From positions 73,933,404 through 73,997,403 of the forward strand of contig CM035407.1 in assembly GCA_020310875.1 (NCBI GenBank): a stretch of DNA of 64,000 nt. Direction: 5' to 3'. The stretch comes from Ceratopteris richardii (taxonomy: Eukaryota > Streptophyta > Polypodiopsida > Polypodiales > Pteridaceae). The stretch's first letter is position 1, and each line of letters begins with the position of its first letter. The position numbers and the translations under genes were made by a program. Below are positions 49,851-61,851 of this stretch, piece by piece. The notes under the pieces were generated by a model that worked only from the letters and a program-made list of their open reading frames with translations, was not told the origin of the DNA and did no database searches.

Positions 49851-50990
49851 TTGGGCATGGCACGATGGTGCATGGCGTTCTAGTGTGCGCATGAAGGGGA
49901 GAATCAACGGATGCGCTGAAACTACTCTAGCTCGAATGTATTCGACTTGATGGTTGTGGTGTCCACAGAAGGCCACAACTCTCTTTTGGATCTTGGTGTC
50001 GACGTTGAATTCTGAATGGCGCTACTCAGTAGAGGAGGACTTTGGTGGATGGATGGTCAATTCTGATAATTCTAGCGGGTGTTATAGAACTTGGATTAAT
50101 TTTCAATATTGTTATTGGAAAACATTGATGCTCGTTAGAGGAGAGAAGAGAAAGATCAATTCGAATTAATCTCTGATGCATCTCAAAGACATCTTTACCA
50201 GCTCGCCGTTCACCCCTACATATTTTCAAGCCTTCTGACAAGTCCAACTTTGCCATCATTTAAGATGTGCTGCCATCGTAGTTTTTTTTCTACACTCTGA
50301 TGACAGACGGCTTGCAATTTAGTTAAACTTGACATTAATGCTCATGCGCTGATCTTTTGATGTTTTTCTTTTCGTTGCAAACTATGAAAATCAATTGATA
50401 ATTTTTCTGCGCTTGAATATTGACTATGTTAATGAATGGTTTACTTTTGGCTAAAAGAAATTTTTTCGGACGTTGAGGACTCATATCAGAAAAGATCACA
50501 GATGAAATCTCATGACAGATCAAAAGAATGATGAATCAGAGTTGAAGCAATTAATTTTTATGATAATTGAAGGGACAACGTTTGCAGGTTCGAAGCAGGT
50601 TGAATTCATATTGCGCTATCTATTTGAAGGAGAAGCTGTGCACAAAAACAGATTCTATCATACCAAAAGAATAACAGAATGTTTGCTGTCGAAGACATCT
50701 CTAAATGACAAAGGAAATAGAAATATTGACATTTATGTTCAATCTGGCATGATTGCCACTTGAGAGAACATCACAATCAAACAAATGATTAAGGTTCGCT
50801 CCTGCCATGTATATTTTGGGTTCTCTCATAGTTTGTAATATTCGACTTGTAGTAATATACCTCATAATGCATTTTGAGATGTTGAAATGTTACGTTGGTT
50901 TGTGACTTTTATATCAGAATCTGAAGTAAGTTTTGATGTCACATCTCAATACTTTCTTTTCCTAAACTAATGATCCGGTAGTCAAGGAGT
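49851..50990 (+). other. Region after R1; small unrecognised ORF
   Basis: An 83-codon frame at 50512-50763 (MTDQKNDESELKQLIFMIIE) has no recognisable domain and may be chance. Nothing else is seen. Confidence 0.3.
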
Positions 50991-51018
50991 ATTTCAGAAA
51001 GGATTTTTTCTCCTTTTA

Positions 51019-51314
51019 AAATGGAGGTTCGGCCGAGGCCTACTCCCCCGGACTTTAACTTTGAAATTGCAACTGTACAAGGAAGGGCATAGTACCCATG
51101 GGACCCCCCTTATCCCACAAGAACAGGGGTTTACAAGACTGGGTTAAACGGCGGTCAACACTACCGCAGGGATAGACAAACGGCGGCACTCAACCACAAT
51201 GTAACATCATTCCAGATTACATGTCCCTTACATGTTGCTGCCAGGGATTGAACGTTCGCCCCCGCCTCAAGAGACAAGAGGCCCAACCATAAGGCGAGCG
51301 AACTAGGACGGGAG
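51019..51314 (-). mobile_element. tRNA-derived SINE with 14-bp target-site duplication
   Basis: Flanked by TTTTTCTCCTTTTA at 51005-51018 and 51315-51328, exact copies. On the minus strand the element starts CTCCCGTCCTAGTTCGC, has a polymerase III B box GTTCAATCC about 62 bp in, and ends CCTCCATTT. The A box is less clear (TTATGGTTGGG). Length 296 bp. The layout and T-rich end recall Au-type plant SINEs; family not verified. Confidence 0.8.
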
Positions 51315-51428
51315 TTTTTCTCCTTTTATCATCTGGCAGAAAAGGTAATCTTTAAAGTTAACTGTTTTAAGTGGCTTCATTTAATTGTAATTCCACAAGC
51401 ACTAAGTAATTCAAGAGTAATTCTTCCT

Positions 51429-51566
51429 ATAAACAAGCTGTTGGCCACGAACGTAGCATATTCTCTTCGAAATTCATGTTGAAAGGGGGCAGCTTGTTAT
51501 AAACAAGCTGTTGGCCACGAACGTAGCATATTCTCTTCGAAATTCATGTTGAAAGGGGGCAGCTTG
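51429..51566. repeat. 69-bp exact tandem duplication
   Basis: Copies 51429-51497 and 51498-51566, each opening with AAACAAGCTG and closing with CAGCTTGTT, so each unit also carries a short inverted repeat. Confidence 0.93.
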
Positions 51567-52010
51567 TTAGCCATAAACAGATTTTCCTTTGAAATTGATG
51601 TATCTTGAGATGCACTTTAAAATATAGAAATGAAACATGGAAAAAATACAAGAAGAAAACTAGAGAGAATTTCAGAGGCTTAGGATGTTTCCATACCCCT
51701 TGTGAAGGAAACCCTCTCACAAGCAGCTGACTCCATTATCCAATTTTTTGTTGATGCTTGATACAATAACTTCCACACCCGATTGCACTCCTTTGCATCT
51801 AAAATCTGCTTGATAACCTGCTTGAATCTCTCTTACTCTGATCCTTGGATCTGCAATTTATGAGGTCTACTTTGCTCTTCCCCTCCTTTCTGTGAGCCCC
51901 ACGACACACCTGGTGAACCTGATGTGAAAGGAGGGGGTGAGTGAATCAAATAGCTAGCAAATCAAGGAATCAAGCTGATGATTGAGTTCAGCGAACCTAG
52001 CGCTTCAAAC
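51567..52010. other. Non-coding stretch
   Basis: No gene recognised. CCTGGTGAACCTGATGTG at about 51908 could be part of an LTR-element leader, but no standard PBS is present. Confidence 0.3.
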
Positions 52011-52572
52011 ATGGAAGATCTTTTAGCTCAGTTCCTGTGCCTTCAACAAAAGGATAGATGACAAAAAGCTATCCAATCCCTCCTCGCGCGATTAACACAC
52101 CGATGCAAATTTTTCAATGGGAAAAATATATCCAAGTTCTGCAAAGAATATGAACTCGAGGCGAAGAACCTAGGTGTCAGTTTGACTCCGATTAAAAAAC
52201 CATGAATTATGTGAAAACTTTATTTACGTGTCTGAATTCGACATGTGTGATCAACTCATGCGAATAAACCAAACCACATGGTTGCAATACAAAGTAGCGC
52301 TCCTCAAGCAGTTCATGCTAGAGGACATAGACAGAGTGACTCATAAGTCCTTCATGAGGTGGGTTCATATGCCCAAAGACCAACCGATCCTAGAAATTAA
52401 AAGAGAGATCAAGAAACAATTTGAATATATGTATGGGCATGACAAGCAATGTTTGATGCATGAAAGGTATCTACAAGCAAAAGATGTTAGAGCCCGAGAG
52501 GAATTAAAATCCTCTCCTCCAAGACATGGATTCCAAATCGGAGCTCACAGAGGATTGGACGCTTGTCCATGA
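52011..52572 (+). pseudogene. Ty3-type gag-like fragment
   Basis: From ATG 52011: LLARLTHRCKFFNGKNISKF, EYELEAKNLGVSLTP, then after a stop and frame change VSEFDMCDQLMRINQTTWLQ, FMLEDIDRVTHKSFMRWVHM and KREIKKQFEYMYGHDKQCL. The FNG...FCKEYE / W..YK..L..QF / RWV...K.IKKQFE order resembles plant Metaviridae Gag, but there is no zinc knuckle and no pol nearby. Identification is tentative. Confidence 0.45.
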
Positions 52573-52696
52573 AGTTGTGAGAAGATATTTCAAGAAGCGA
52601 TAAACAATCAAAACATTTCTTGATGCTTGGAAAGGTGACATTCATGAAAATGAAGAAGATGCACAAGTTCCATGCATTTCAGAAACTAAGAATAAT

Positions 52697-52942
52697 TTGC
52701 AAAACCATAGAATATTAAAAATTTCAGCTGGACGTAAAGCAAATATGAATGGAATACTTGTACATGCTCATGAAGGAGATTGCCATAAAGAACCTATAAT
52801 AATCATAAATATTGATGCAATCTCCAAGGATCCAAGGTACCAAGAGCCTGTAGATACTTTTACAATGATCACATCTTCAAATGCTATATACGCACAAACT
52901 TTGATGATGGTAGGAGTAAAAAATGGTAGGAGTAAAAAATAA
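52697..52942 (+). pseudogene. Unrecognised short ORF between gag-like and acidic ORFs
   Basis: 81 codons with Ile/Asn-rich sequence (EPIIIINIDAISKDPRY). No known domain. Same strand as its neighbours, so perhaps one decayed element. Confidence 0.3.
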
Positions 52943-53562
52943 GGTGAAAGCCAATCAAAATCAAATCAAACAAACATCAAACACAAAACAAAACAAAATT
53001 AAACAAACGAAAACAAGAAAACTAGATGAGGCTTCCCCTACTCTAATAAACTCTTCACATCCAATTCATGAGAAATAAACAAATCAAGAAACACTTCAAG
53101 ATGCAAACAAAGAGATAGAGGTATCTAGAAGGCTTAAATGTGGCCGAATGGAGATAAAAGATGAAAGATGAATAGAAAATATATTAAATATGTCTAAAGA
53201 TCAAGCTCAAGATCCATCATTAAGTGATGATGCTAGACAATATTTGGGAAATGATTCAATGGAAATTGATAGTGATGTTTAAACACATGATTCAAATACA
53301 ATATATGATCCAATAACTAAATTATGTGAAGAGACTCCAACGGAGTATGATGCTAGATCTAAGGACATGCCAAGGAATGATTCTATTGGCAATGACAAGG
53401 ATATGAATAGTGATGTATTATACATGCTTAGAGAGATGCAAGGAAGTGAACCTACTTGCGAGAAGGACATGCTAATAACAAGTCCATAGAGAGTGATATG
53501 TATACCGATGGTGATAAGCATGATGCTAAGCCTATCGATATTCTCAAGATTGTGAAATACTT

Positions 53563-54591
53563 TTGAGTGATGCCATATTGAATGAGCATTCAGAGATGCA
53601 AGAAAATGATTCCAATCATACGAACAAGGACAAGTTATTGGATGATGTTCAAAACAATGATACGTATGTAAATTATGTCCTACTCCATGAAGAAGGACAT
53701 ATGAATGACCATGAGCAAGTTGAGGATATTCCATTGATCTCCCCTCTATATACTGACATGTATGCGAATGACGACCATGTTGAGCTGAGCCCATACACTA
53801 AAGAAATTGCATACAAAGAGATGGGATCAACGTTCATTAAAATGTATGAAAAATGTTATGATAGCATGTTACCTAAAGAGAATGAACGTGAAAAGATTGA
53901 ACCAAATGACTACATTGATAAGGTTGGATGCAAGTACTATCAAATGAATAAAGAACTAGCTAAATCAAGCATAGGTATTGAGGGGCTCATATGTGATGAG
54001 ACATTCGAGGAAAAATTAGTGACTGAAGAAATGTATGAAGAATGTGGTCTAAGTACATCCTCTAATGAAAATGAGCAAGCATCGATGGAGATGGATGCAG
54101 AATTCTATGATGGCATTTTGAGAAATGAAATTGAATTGCCGTCAATTGATATGCATTGTCTTATAAGGTGTAAAAATTATGATGCATTTGACCTCAATAA
54201 GAAAGACTCTAGTGATATTGAAGATCAAGACTTTCTTGATTATGAGGATATGGATTCCCTTCATGCTAAAGGAGAAATCGTTTGGGACCATAACAATGAT
54301 GAAGAGTTCTTGGAAAGACTAGAGGAAGAAGCAAGTGCCATAATGCCTGGGACTCAAGTAGAAAGGAATCATGATAGATTGGAAGACAAAAATGATTGTG
54401 TATTATCAACTCAGCATGATGATCACTTCTACTTGATGAGTGAATGGAATGAATATATTCAAACCTTCTCTTCCACTAAAGATGAAAGTCGCATACAAAA
54501 GGGTACAAATGAAGATATTTCTCTAAATGATTCCAAGCATCAAATAGATAAAAAATGCATGCTTGAAGGGACTTTTAGAAGATGGTTTTAG
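53563..54591 (+). CDS. Acidic protein of unknown function (342 aa)
   Basis: Longest uninterrupted unexplained frame in the window. Very rich in Asp, Glu, Asn, Met and Tyr (DIEDQDFLDYEDMDSLHAKG), no Cys-rich motif, signal peptide or membrane segment seen. Similar acidic sequence (SKDMPRNDSIGNDKDMNSD) continues upstream to about 53220 across stops and frame changes, so the present ATG is probably internal to an older longer gene. It lies between a gag-like fragment and a second ORF within the R1-R2 interval. Could be an accessory ORF of a large LTR element. I do not recognise it. Confidence 0.45.
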   Translation: MSDAILNEHSEMQENDSNHTNKDKLLDDVQNNDTYVNYVLLHEEGHMNDHEQVEDIPLISPLYTDMYANDDHVELSPYTKEIAYKEMGSTFIKMYEKCYDSMLPKENEREKIEPNDYIDKVGCKYYQMNKELAKSSIGIEGLICDETFEEKLVTEEMYEECGLSTSSNENEQASMEMDAEFYDGILRNEIELPSIDMHCLIRCKNYDAFDLNKKDSSDIEDQDFLDYEDMDSLHAKGEIVWDHNNDEEFLERLEEEASAIMPGTQVERNHDRLEDKNDCVLSTQHDDHFYLMSEWNEYIQTFSSTKDESRIQKGTNEDISLNDSKHQIDKKCMLEGTFRRWF

Positions 54592-54892
54592 CACATTAAA
54601 AATCAAAATTCTATATTTATGTGCTTTTGATTCATCAAGAGTAACCTCATATGATGCATGTGAGAGGATCATGAACAAAGGTGACTATGCCCAAATGATT
54701 GCATCATGGATTTTCAAATTTGCCAAGAGCTATGTCTACCAATCCAACCACCAAGGGATGGACAAGCAAATGAAATGGCTTGTCCACATATCTAATTTGG
54801 TTAAGAATGCTTCCCTAATTGATGTGATCCAGAGGTGGCTTCGTTTCAAGCAAAGCTTCTTTGGTGAGCATGTATCAAAGAAGGTGGGTTGA
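54563..54892 (+). CDS. Hypothetical ORF (109 aa) overlapping the acidic ORF
   Basis: Reads FSTLKIKILYLCAFDSSRVT, IASWIFKFAKSYVYQSNHQG and WLRFKQSFFGEHVSKKVG. Helical and basic. It overlaps the acidic ORF by 29 bases in another frame, so it may be that gene's continuation after a frameshift. No family recognised. Confidence 0.35.
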   Translation: MKGLLEDGFSTLKIKILYLCAFDSSRVTSYDACERIMNKGDYAQMIASWIFKFAKSYVYQSNHQGMDKQMKWLVHISNLVKNASLIDVIQRWLRFKQSFFGEHVSKKVG

Positions 54893-56116
54893 AGGGAAAG
54901 TCACATTCAATAAAAAGTCCATAAAGCTTAAAACTGCTTTTTTTAATGGAAATATATATAACTGATGTTTTCTGCTTTGGTTTCAAAGAAGAAACAGGAA
55001 TCGGATTAGTAGATGAAGAGCGACAGCTTAGAATGAAGTGAACAAGGAAGATCAAGAATGCAGAATCAGAAGGGCTTCTAGCTCCACACAGGTGAGATGT
55101 TGTTGTTTCATTTTTCTATTTTTCTCTTGTATATATGTGTATATAGAAAGATTGTATGATTGAGCATATATCACATAAAGAGATGCATAAACATCAAGAG
55201 ATTTAAGTAGGCCAAAGATTTTGTACGACTACTAGGACTACATGTGATGCATGAAGGACCGGGATCATGTGAGTACGATTAGAAAACAGACTAGAACTTT
55301 CGTGAGCAAGACCTAGAAAGGTGAAGGAAAGACCTAAACTGAGTACCTGTATATACTAGTGTTCATGAACACTTGATGAGTGAGATGCTTTGACTCCTGC
55401 TTTTGATCTCTTGTCTGATCCGACCTTCAACCAGATTTTGATCATCGTATGGCCTCACCTATATGTTATTATGTGCTCATACGGGTCGGTAGGCGGGTGG
55501 AGTCACTCTGATCAGGTGGTTAGAGCCACAAGCTGACATTGATTTTGTATGAGGCTGATATTGTGCGTTGTGTGCTATGTCACATCGATAGACCAGTGGG
55601 CTAAACCTGTCCAGGTAGACAGGTCCATAAGTCACACCCGATTTCGGAATAGGCTGACATGTGTAAATAAAGAATAAATAAATAAAGTAAAAGAAAAAAT
55701 AAAAAGGCTGAGTAGGGGTGGAGAATTAAAGCAAAGAAAAATCAAATAAAAGTGAACAAAAAATAAGAAAAAGGTATGATGGGGGTCTAGACAGTAGGAG
55801 ATCAACAGGGAAGCCAAATTGTAGTTTCATAAATCAAGTTAGTAAGGGATGGTATATGCATATGCTTAGGATGGGCTATTAGACATGACCAGGTTAAGTT
55901 AACAAAAGAGCTAAGAAGTTTCCAATTCACTCATGTGATTGATAGTCTAAATGCATTAGTGTATCTTCATATGTTGTATGCAATGCTTGTGTCTACCTTC
56001 TTCTCTTAATTTATGCCAAGTTTAATGTATTTTCAGATTTCATGCATCCAGATAAATTTTCTTTAAGTTGTGCTTACCTGCTATGACTACTTGATGCTTG
56101 TCAGTGTTTATTGATA
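54893..56116. other. Non-coding stretch before R2
   Basis: No gene recognised. 55660-55770 is A-rich; 55480-55650 has inexact internal repeats around AGGCTGA(C/T)AT. Confidence 0.4.
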
Positions 56117-57228
56117 TTGAAGTTTAATGAGAATGTTTTCAACTTAAACATAATTGAAAGATATGATGCTTTATTGTATCTCCTCATGAATCACTTGTGC
56201 CTACAAAGGTCAATTAAGGTAAGATCATGAGTCATTCAATTTCATTATGTGTGCTTGTGGTTTAAATGTGAGTATGGGGGTGTCCATGTAAGCATCTATG
56301 TTTGCGAGAAAGTGAGTGTCTCTATGTGCCTTACATGTTCAAATGGTGAAATGGTGAAATGGTGGATATGTGTGTGTATCTGAGCATACAAGCCAATGTA
56401 TGTGCATCCAAATACATAAACACCTGTGTATGCCATCTGATGGTGCACGTGCGCATGTTAGCATGAGCATGAATATGTGTGCATTTATGTTGGCATGTAA
56501 ATACAAGTTTTTGTGTGTCTCCGTATGTGATGTTACGTATGAGAATATGTATATGTGCACATGTGTGAATGAAAGCAAGCATGTGAACGTATAAACATGT
56601 GTGCGAAACTATTAATTGTAAAGTAAAAGTATTAAAGAAATATGAAATATATAGTGAAACAAGGGTAAATAAAAGGAGAAACGTAAGATACTAACTCGGC
56701 GTGAAAGCATGGAGAAGTTTCCTTTTTTTTTTTTTTGGGTGGATGGTTTTTCGTGGAAGGAATAAAACTCTGCGTGAACGATAAGGGAAGGAAAAAAACG
56801 TGGAAGATGAGGAAAATTCGTTTCCTTATGCAGGATGTTCGAGAGGCGAAGGAAATGAGGTGCGTGGCTGTGATCTAAGGGAGAGCCACTGTGTGAGAAA
56901 ACAAAAAGAGAAAGGAGGTCAATGCATGAGGGCACGTTTTGGGGGGGGGGGGGGGGGGGGAGAGAAGAAGAAGGAGATGGATTTGAATGATCTTTTGTGA
57001 GGGAGTACTGATAGATAGAGCTTGGATTCCGCGTTCTTTAAGAAGCCACATACCAAGAATCGGTAGTGGAGGCCGTTGGGATGGCAGAACCGCGTGGAAT
57101 TTGTTTGTATCTGTAGTGAGTGTCAAGCTTGACTCCTGCCCGAATTCTCTCAGCTCATCATGTTTGGCAGCTATATTCTCCTGCTATGAAGTCGAGAAGA
57201 TGTGCAAGCCTCTTCGTGTAGTCTTCTT
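56117..57228 (+). repeat. Direct repeat R2 (about 1.1 kb), partner of R1
   Basis: Same order as R1 with scattered substitutions and small indels; it carries a pure G run at 56941-56960 that R1 lacks. The LINE starts just to its right, so R2 may be truncated. Confidence 0.85.
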
Positions 57229-57333
57229 ACTACTGCATTTTCTTTTTTTTTTGAGACAATAAGAAAAGAGAGTAAATTAATGGAAAAAATTACAATGTGC
57301 ATAGGGAAGCAGTGATCCCATCAGCCACAAGGG

Positions 57334-57720
57334 TTACAAGTTGAAGATTATGATAAGCCTATCACTGGAGTAATATTCTAATAGGCATTCTCTGCATCTA
57401 CAAGGAGGAAGGGTCCTAATAGTATCAGTGAGATCCTGGGGGACATTTTTAATTGACTGCAGACTCTGCATACTAGAAAGATACAAAGATTTTCTAAGGG
57501 AACACAGAAAATTCCTTTTGCCATTATTAAAAAGAGATTGGTTTCTGCTAATCCATATATGCCATAAGATGTGACCCCACCATAGATTCCACAGAACCAG
57601 GTCAAGCTTATTGCAGCAGCCAAGAATAATCTCTCTAAGTCCCAGTTGAGGGAGCTTCTTGACAACAAGGATGGGGTCCAACAACTTCCAAAATTTTCAG
57701 GCATGCCAACAGTTAATGAA
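57334..57720 (-). pseudogene. LINE ORF2 C-terminal region
   Basis: WNLWWGHILWHIWISRNQSL and a Cys-containing tail (CRCRECLL), typical of the zf-RVT-like end of plant LINE ORF2. It is one frame off the part above. Confidence 0.7.
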
Positions 57721-57756
57721 GAGATGGGTTAAATCCTCTTCCCTGCTACACAAAGA

Positions 57757-59500
57757 TTAGTTTCCATTATTGGGATTTACTCTCTTGGCCCTGTTGCCAA
57801 TCCACATACCATTATAAAGAATCAACCATTCCAAGTAGGAATGCTTGATGATGTAGGGGAAAGCCCAAGTGGCTTTGAACCTATATCTCCATTGATTGGC
57901 GGACCAACTGCATCCCCATCTGAGATTAAGCTTACTAGTCACACAGAGAACAGAGCCCCTGTTGTACTTGAACCTTTGCCACATATCTTTGGCAACATCC
58001 GCAATGTGGATGTTGTCGAACCTGCATTCCTCCAGCTTCAACTTCAAGAGGGACTTCCTTTCCAATAGAATCTGCAAACAGCCAGAGGAAAACTGAGTCA
58101 GTCCAAGCATATATTCATCAGAAACTAACTCACTTGAGTTGAAAAACCAAGCCTAATTTTTTATCCCAAGTTTGATGCATTTATGCTCTCTAATCTCTAA
58201 TCTTTTATTATTCGATAAGGCAATCCATCCCAGCCAAGGAGATTCCTGAAGAAAAAAGTTAAGGTTAGAAGTAAACTTAAAGTTTGGGGAAAAGAAAGCT
58301 TTGACCTTCATCCACACAGACCAAAAGCTGTAAGAGAGGAGATTGCCAACAGGGGTAAAGGTGGAAGGGGAGATCACAATGTCCCACAAATGATTGTTAG
58401 TCCAAGCTTTGTAATTCTTGACATGAAACTTATGAATGTTTCTTTTCAGAAGGACATCCCAAATGTCTAAAGAGTTTAAAGCCCTGAAAACCCATTTAGC
58501 AGCCAAGTTTTCAACCATTTTTATAGGGCAGATGATACCTAACCCTCCTTCATGTTTAGGCAGCCAGCAGATCTTCCAAGAGACCTTAGGGACTTTATTA
58601 GTCTGTTCATTTCCACCCCACAAGAATCTTCTAGCGAGGGCAATTACCTGATTTAACTGCTTTTTTGAAGGTCTCCAACAAGCCAGGAAGTAAATCATAG
58701 AAGGGAGAATATAGTGCTTCAAAATGAAGCATTTGTGAGAGAGGGAAGCATAAATATTATACCACTTGAGCATTTTTTCCTTAAATTTGTGAAGCACCCA
58801 ATCCCACCTTTGCTGCATAGTGACATTGAAACCCATGGGGATACCCAGTAACCCAAAGATAGCTTGATCCTCCAGGATAATATAACTAGAATTAGTAATG
58901 CAGTTGGGAATCACATGATTGGAAGACCTAAAAGCAGTTTTGGAGTGACTGATATGGGAACCACTAGCAAGACAAAAAGTTTTCAGAGAAGCCAAAAAAT
59001 TTTCAGCATAGACAGGATCAGCAAGATTGCACATATTTGTATCATCTGCAAACATTTGAAGCCCAAGTTGGTGATTGGAGTTGGGAATGGGGATGCCTTT
59101 GATCTTTTCTCTGGACATTTCATGATTCACCAACCACCCAAGAGCATCACTGGATATGGCAAACAGAAGGGGGGCCAAGGGACACCCTTGTCTAATGGAT
59201 CTAGCAATTTTAAAAGGGGGGCTAGTTGACCATTCAAAGAAACTCTTGACCAAGCATTACCAAAAAGGGTACTTACAAACTTAATAAACTTTTTCCCAAT
59301 ACCAATATCCTAGAGAGACTGAAGGATGAAGTCCCACTCAATTCTATCATAGGCCTTGTCAAAATCAATTTTGAAAAAGTAGTAGTCAAGATCTCTTTCA
59401 TCAACATAATCAAAACCTTCCCAAAGAGAGATGATGGCATCAAGAATGTATCTACCTTTAATAAAACCTTTTTGCATAGGTAAAATGATAGTGTTCATGA
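57757..59500 (-). pseudogene. LINE reverse transcriptase
   Basis: MQKGFIKGRYILDAI and FFKIDFDKAYDRIEWDFI (motif A), then after a frame break at about 59260 SIRQGCPLAPLLFAISSDAL, LQMFADDTNMCNLAD (FADD catalytic box) and a thumb ending FLWGGNEQTNKVPKVSWKIC and HEGGLGI. Catalytic Asp residues are kept. Further breaks occur near 58150 and 57757. Confidence 0.93.
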
Positions 59501-59937
59501 TAGGACTAAGCCTTCTAGCAAGGGCTGAAGCAAAAACTTTGTAGACAGAGTTGAGGCAAGTAATGGGTCTCTAGTTATTGAGATCTTCCTTAGGAACCTT
59601 TTTGTGGATGAGTCTAATAACCCCCATGTTCATATCAGAGGACAAGGTACCTTTCCTAGTGGCCTCTCTTCAAATCTCCAGAAGGTAAGGGGCAATGAAA
59701 TCCTTAAGTTCCTTAAAAAATTCATTAGGAATTCCATCAATGCCAAGAGATTTACACAGTTTCAATTTATCAATGGTTTCTTTAAGCTCACCAATAGAGA
59801 GGGGCAGGTCCAGGAGAGCAGCCAGTCCCTAAGGGAGATTTTTCACCCTAACAGAAGCAATATGGGCCCAGGCTCTCTGGATGTCCTTCCCCCTCTTGGG
59901 TGGACTAGAGAAGACATTCATAAAGAAACTAGAGGCT

Positions 59938-61140
59938 TCATGTAAGCACTCTTCCATGTTTGGGAGCAGTACTAGCATTTCTTTTAGAAAGTACAGGAAT
60001 GAAGTCCTTGTTTTTCTTTTGCTTGAGCAAGTCATACATATGTCTATTGGGTCTATCCATGTTCCTCTCCCAGAACCTTCTAGAGTTGGAAAGAGACCAG
60101 CTAGCTTCTAGATACTCCTCACATCTGAGTTTATGATTCAACTCAATGGACTCCACACAAGGGTTATTAGGATCATACATCTTAAGGGCTTCCAAGATTT
60201 TCTCTTTTTTGAGAGACCTAGCCTTAGACACTTTGTCCTTATAGAAGGTAAAAATCTTCTGGATATCCTTCACAGCATACTCCCAAATTTTGAAAGCAGA
60301 GGTGTTTTGGGAGAAGTGCCAGCTAATGGAAATATTAATTTGATTAATAATGGAGGGGAGCTTGAGCATTCTAGCATCAATGTGGGGCAAGCCTACTCTT
60401 AAGGGCTTAAAATTCCTCTTAAAAGTCAGACAGAGGGGAAAATGATCAGACAACAGTAGGGATTGGTTAGTAGTAGCACTAATCTCCCAAAAATCTTTAC
60501 AATAAGTAGAATTAGTGTAGCACCTAGTCTAGCACCAAGGGCATTTTCATTAGACTGTCTAATTTTCCAGGTGATACCAGTATGCTCAGAGTGATCAATC
60601 AAATCATGAAAGTGACAAAGAGAGTACCAGCAGTTCTATTCAACACCATAAATATAGGACCCCTTTTTATTAAGTCTATCGTTAATGTTAGTAACCATAT
60701 TGAAGTCTCCGATAATGTAGATATTACCTTGAAGGTTTTTTAACTCCTCCGAGCATTTTCTTCTCATGTTCCTGCAATTAGAGGCATAAAGACTGACTAT
60801 ACTTACCTCCATAGGGGAATTGAAGGAGACAACAACCCATTGAAAAGACGGACTTTTAATCACCCCTTTAATGAGGTGCCCAAGTTTCGGGTTAACACCA
60901 ATGGCTGCACCTCCTTTTCCTTGGTCATGGTCAGTAAAAAACCATTTAAAGTGTGTATCAATGATTTTCAAATGGGTATCAAGCTTATGACCACCAATCT
61001 TCAGCTCCTAGAGACACATAACATCAGGGGACTTGGAAATGTTCCTTTTCCAATTATTAATGACTTTCGCTCTGACTGGATCAGTCAAACCTTTACTGTT
61101 AAAAGAAACCAAATTAAGGGAATCCATAAACAAAGAAAAA
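59938..61140 (-). pseudogene. LINE AP-like endonuclease
   Basis: The strand reads DVMCL, TAG at 61008-61010, then ELKIGGHKLDTHLKI: relatives have Gln before the catalytic Glu, so this is CAG to TAG. GGAAIGVNPKLGHLIKGVI, IYIIGDFNMV and MSDHFPLCL follow, the GDFN and SDHxP motifs of LINE endonucleases. A break near 60636 and another at 60460 separate segments. Confidence 0.9.
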
Positions 61141-61198
61141 GAGAAAGGATCAAAGGAACTTAGATTTTCGAGGTCTTACTTGGTTGGAGATTAGAACT

Positions 61199-61851
61199 TC
61201 AGGTCCTAACCCCTTCTTTCCTTTTTAACTTACCTTGCAATTTGACCACAATATCGTTGACTTTATTAAGAGATGAAGGAAGTTCAGCTTCAACAGGAAC
61301 CTCATGAGACATTTGCACCAAAAGATCTCCATCGACTTTGTTTATTTCATCCATTAAAGTATCATCATTAATGTCTGAAGCATACTTGGTATTGTGGGAC
61401 TTTTTTTTCCAACTACATGCCACTCATTGAAAGTGTTAGAGTCTTCTAAAACCTATTTAACAAAGGAGTCCACTTGATTTACTTCATTTGGTTGATTAAC
61501 AGGGCCATTTTCCTTGTCTGATTCACATTCATCTATGAAAGAATGATTAGTAACCTCAAGGAGAACACTGTAAGGATTAGACAACTTCCCTGATTTTCTT
61601 CTCGGGGGTTTAGGATTGAACTTTTTGGTGTTTGCCCCTGCATGACCATTTGAGGTGACCTTATTGAAAGGAGCATCATGACCATCTGCCTCAGGGGCTG
61701 AAGAAACATCATTAGAACTCGAGGGGGAAATATTAAGTAGAGGGAAGTCCTTGATAAGATGTCCCTGTTTAAAACACTTAAAGCAGGCATTACAAAGATT
61801 TCTATAAACAATTTGTTGTTCATGCAAAAATAATCCATCAGAGTCCTTAAG
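61199..61851 (-). pseudogene. LINE ORF1, C-terminal part
   Basis: Reads LHEQQIVYRNLCNACFKCFK with knuckle CFKCFKQGHLIKDF, in which the last Cys is Phe, then a Ser/Asn-rich tail. TAG at 61453-61455 stands where Gln fits. Its N-terminal continuation is at 63920-64000 (EIDVSKPSKQSIFINT). Confidence 0.82.
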
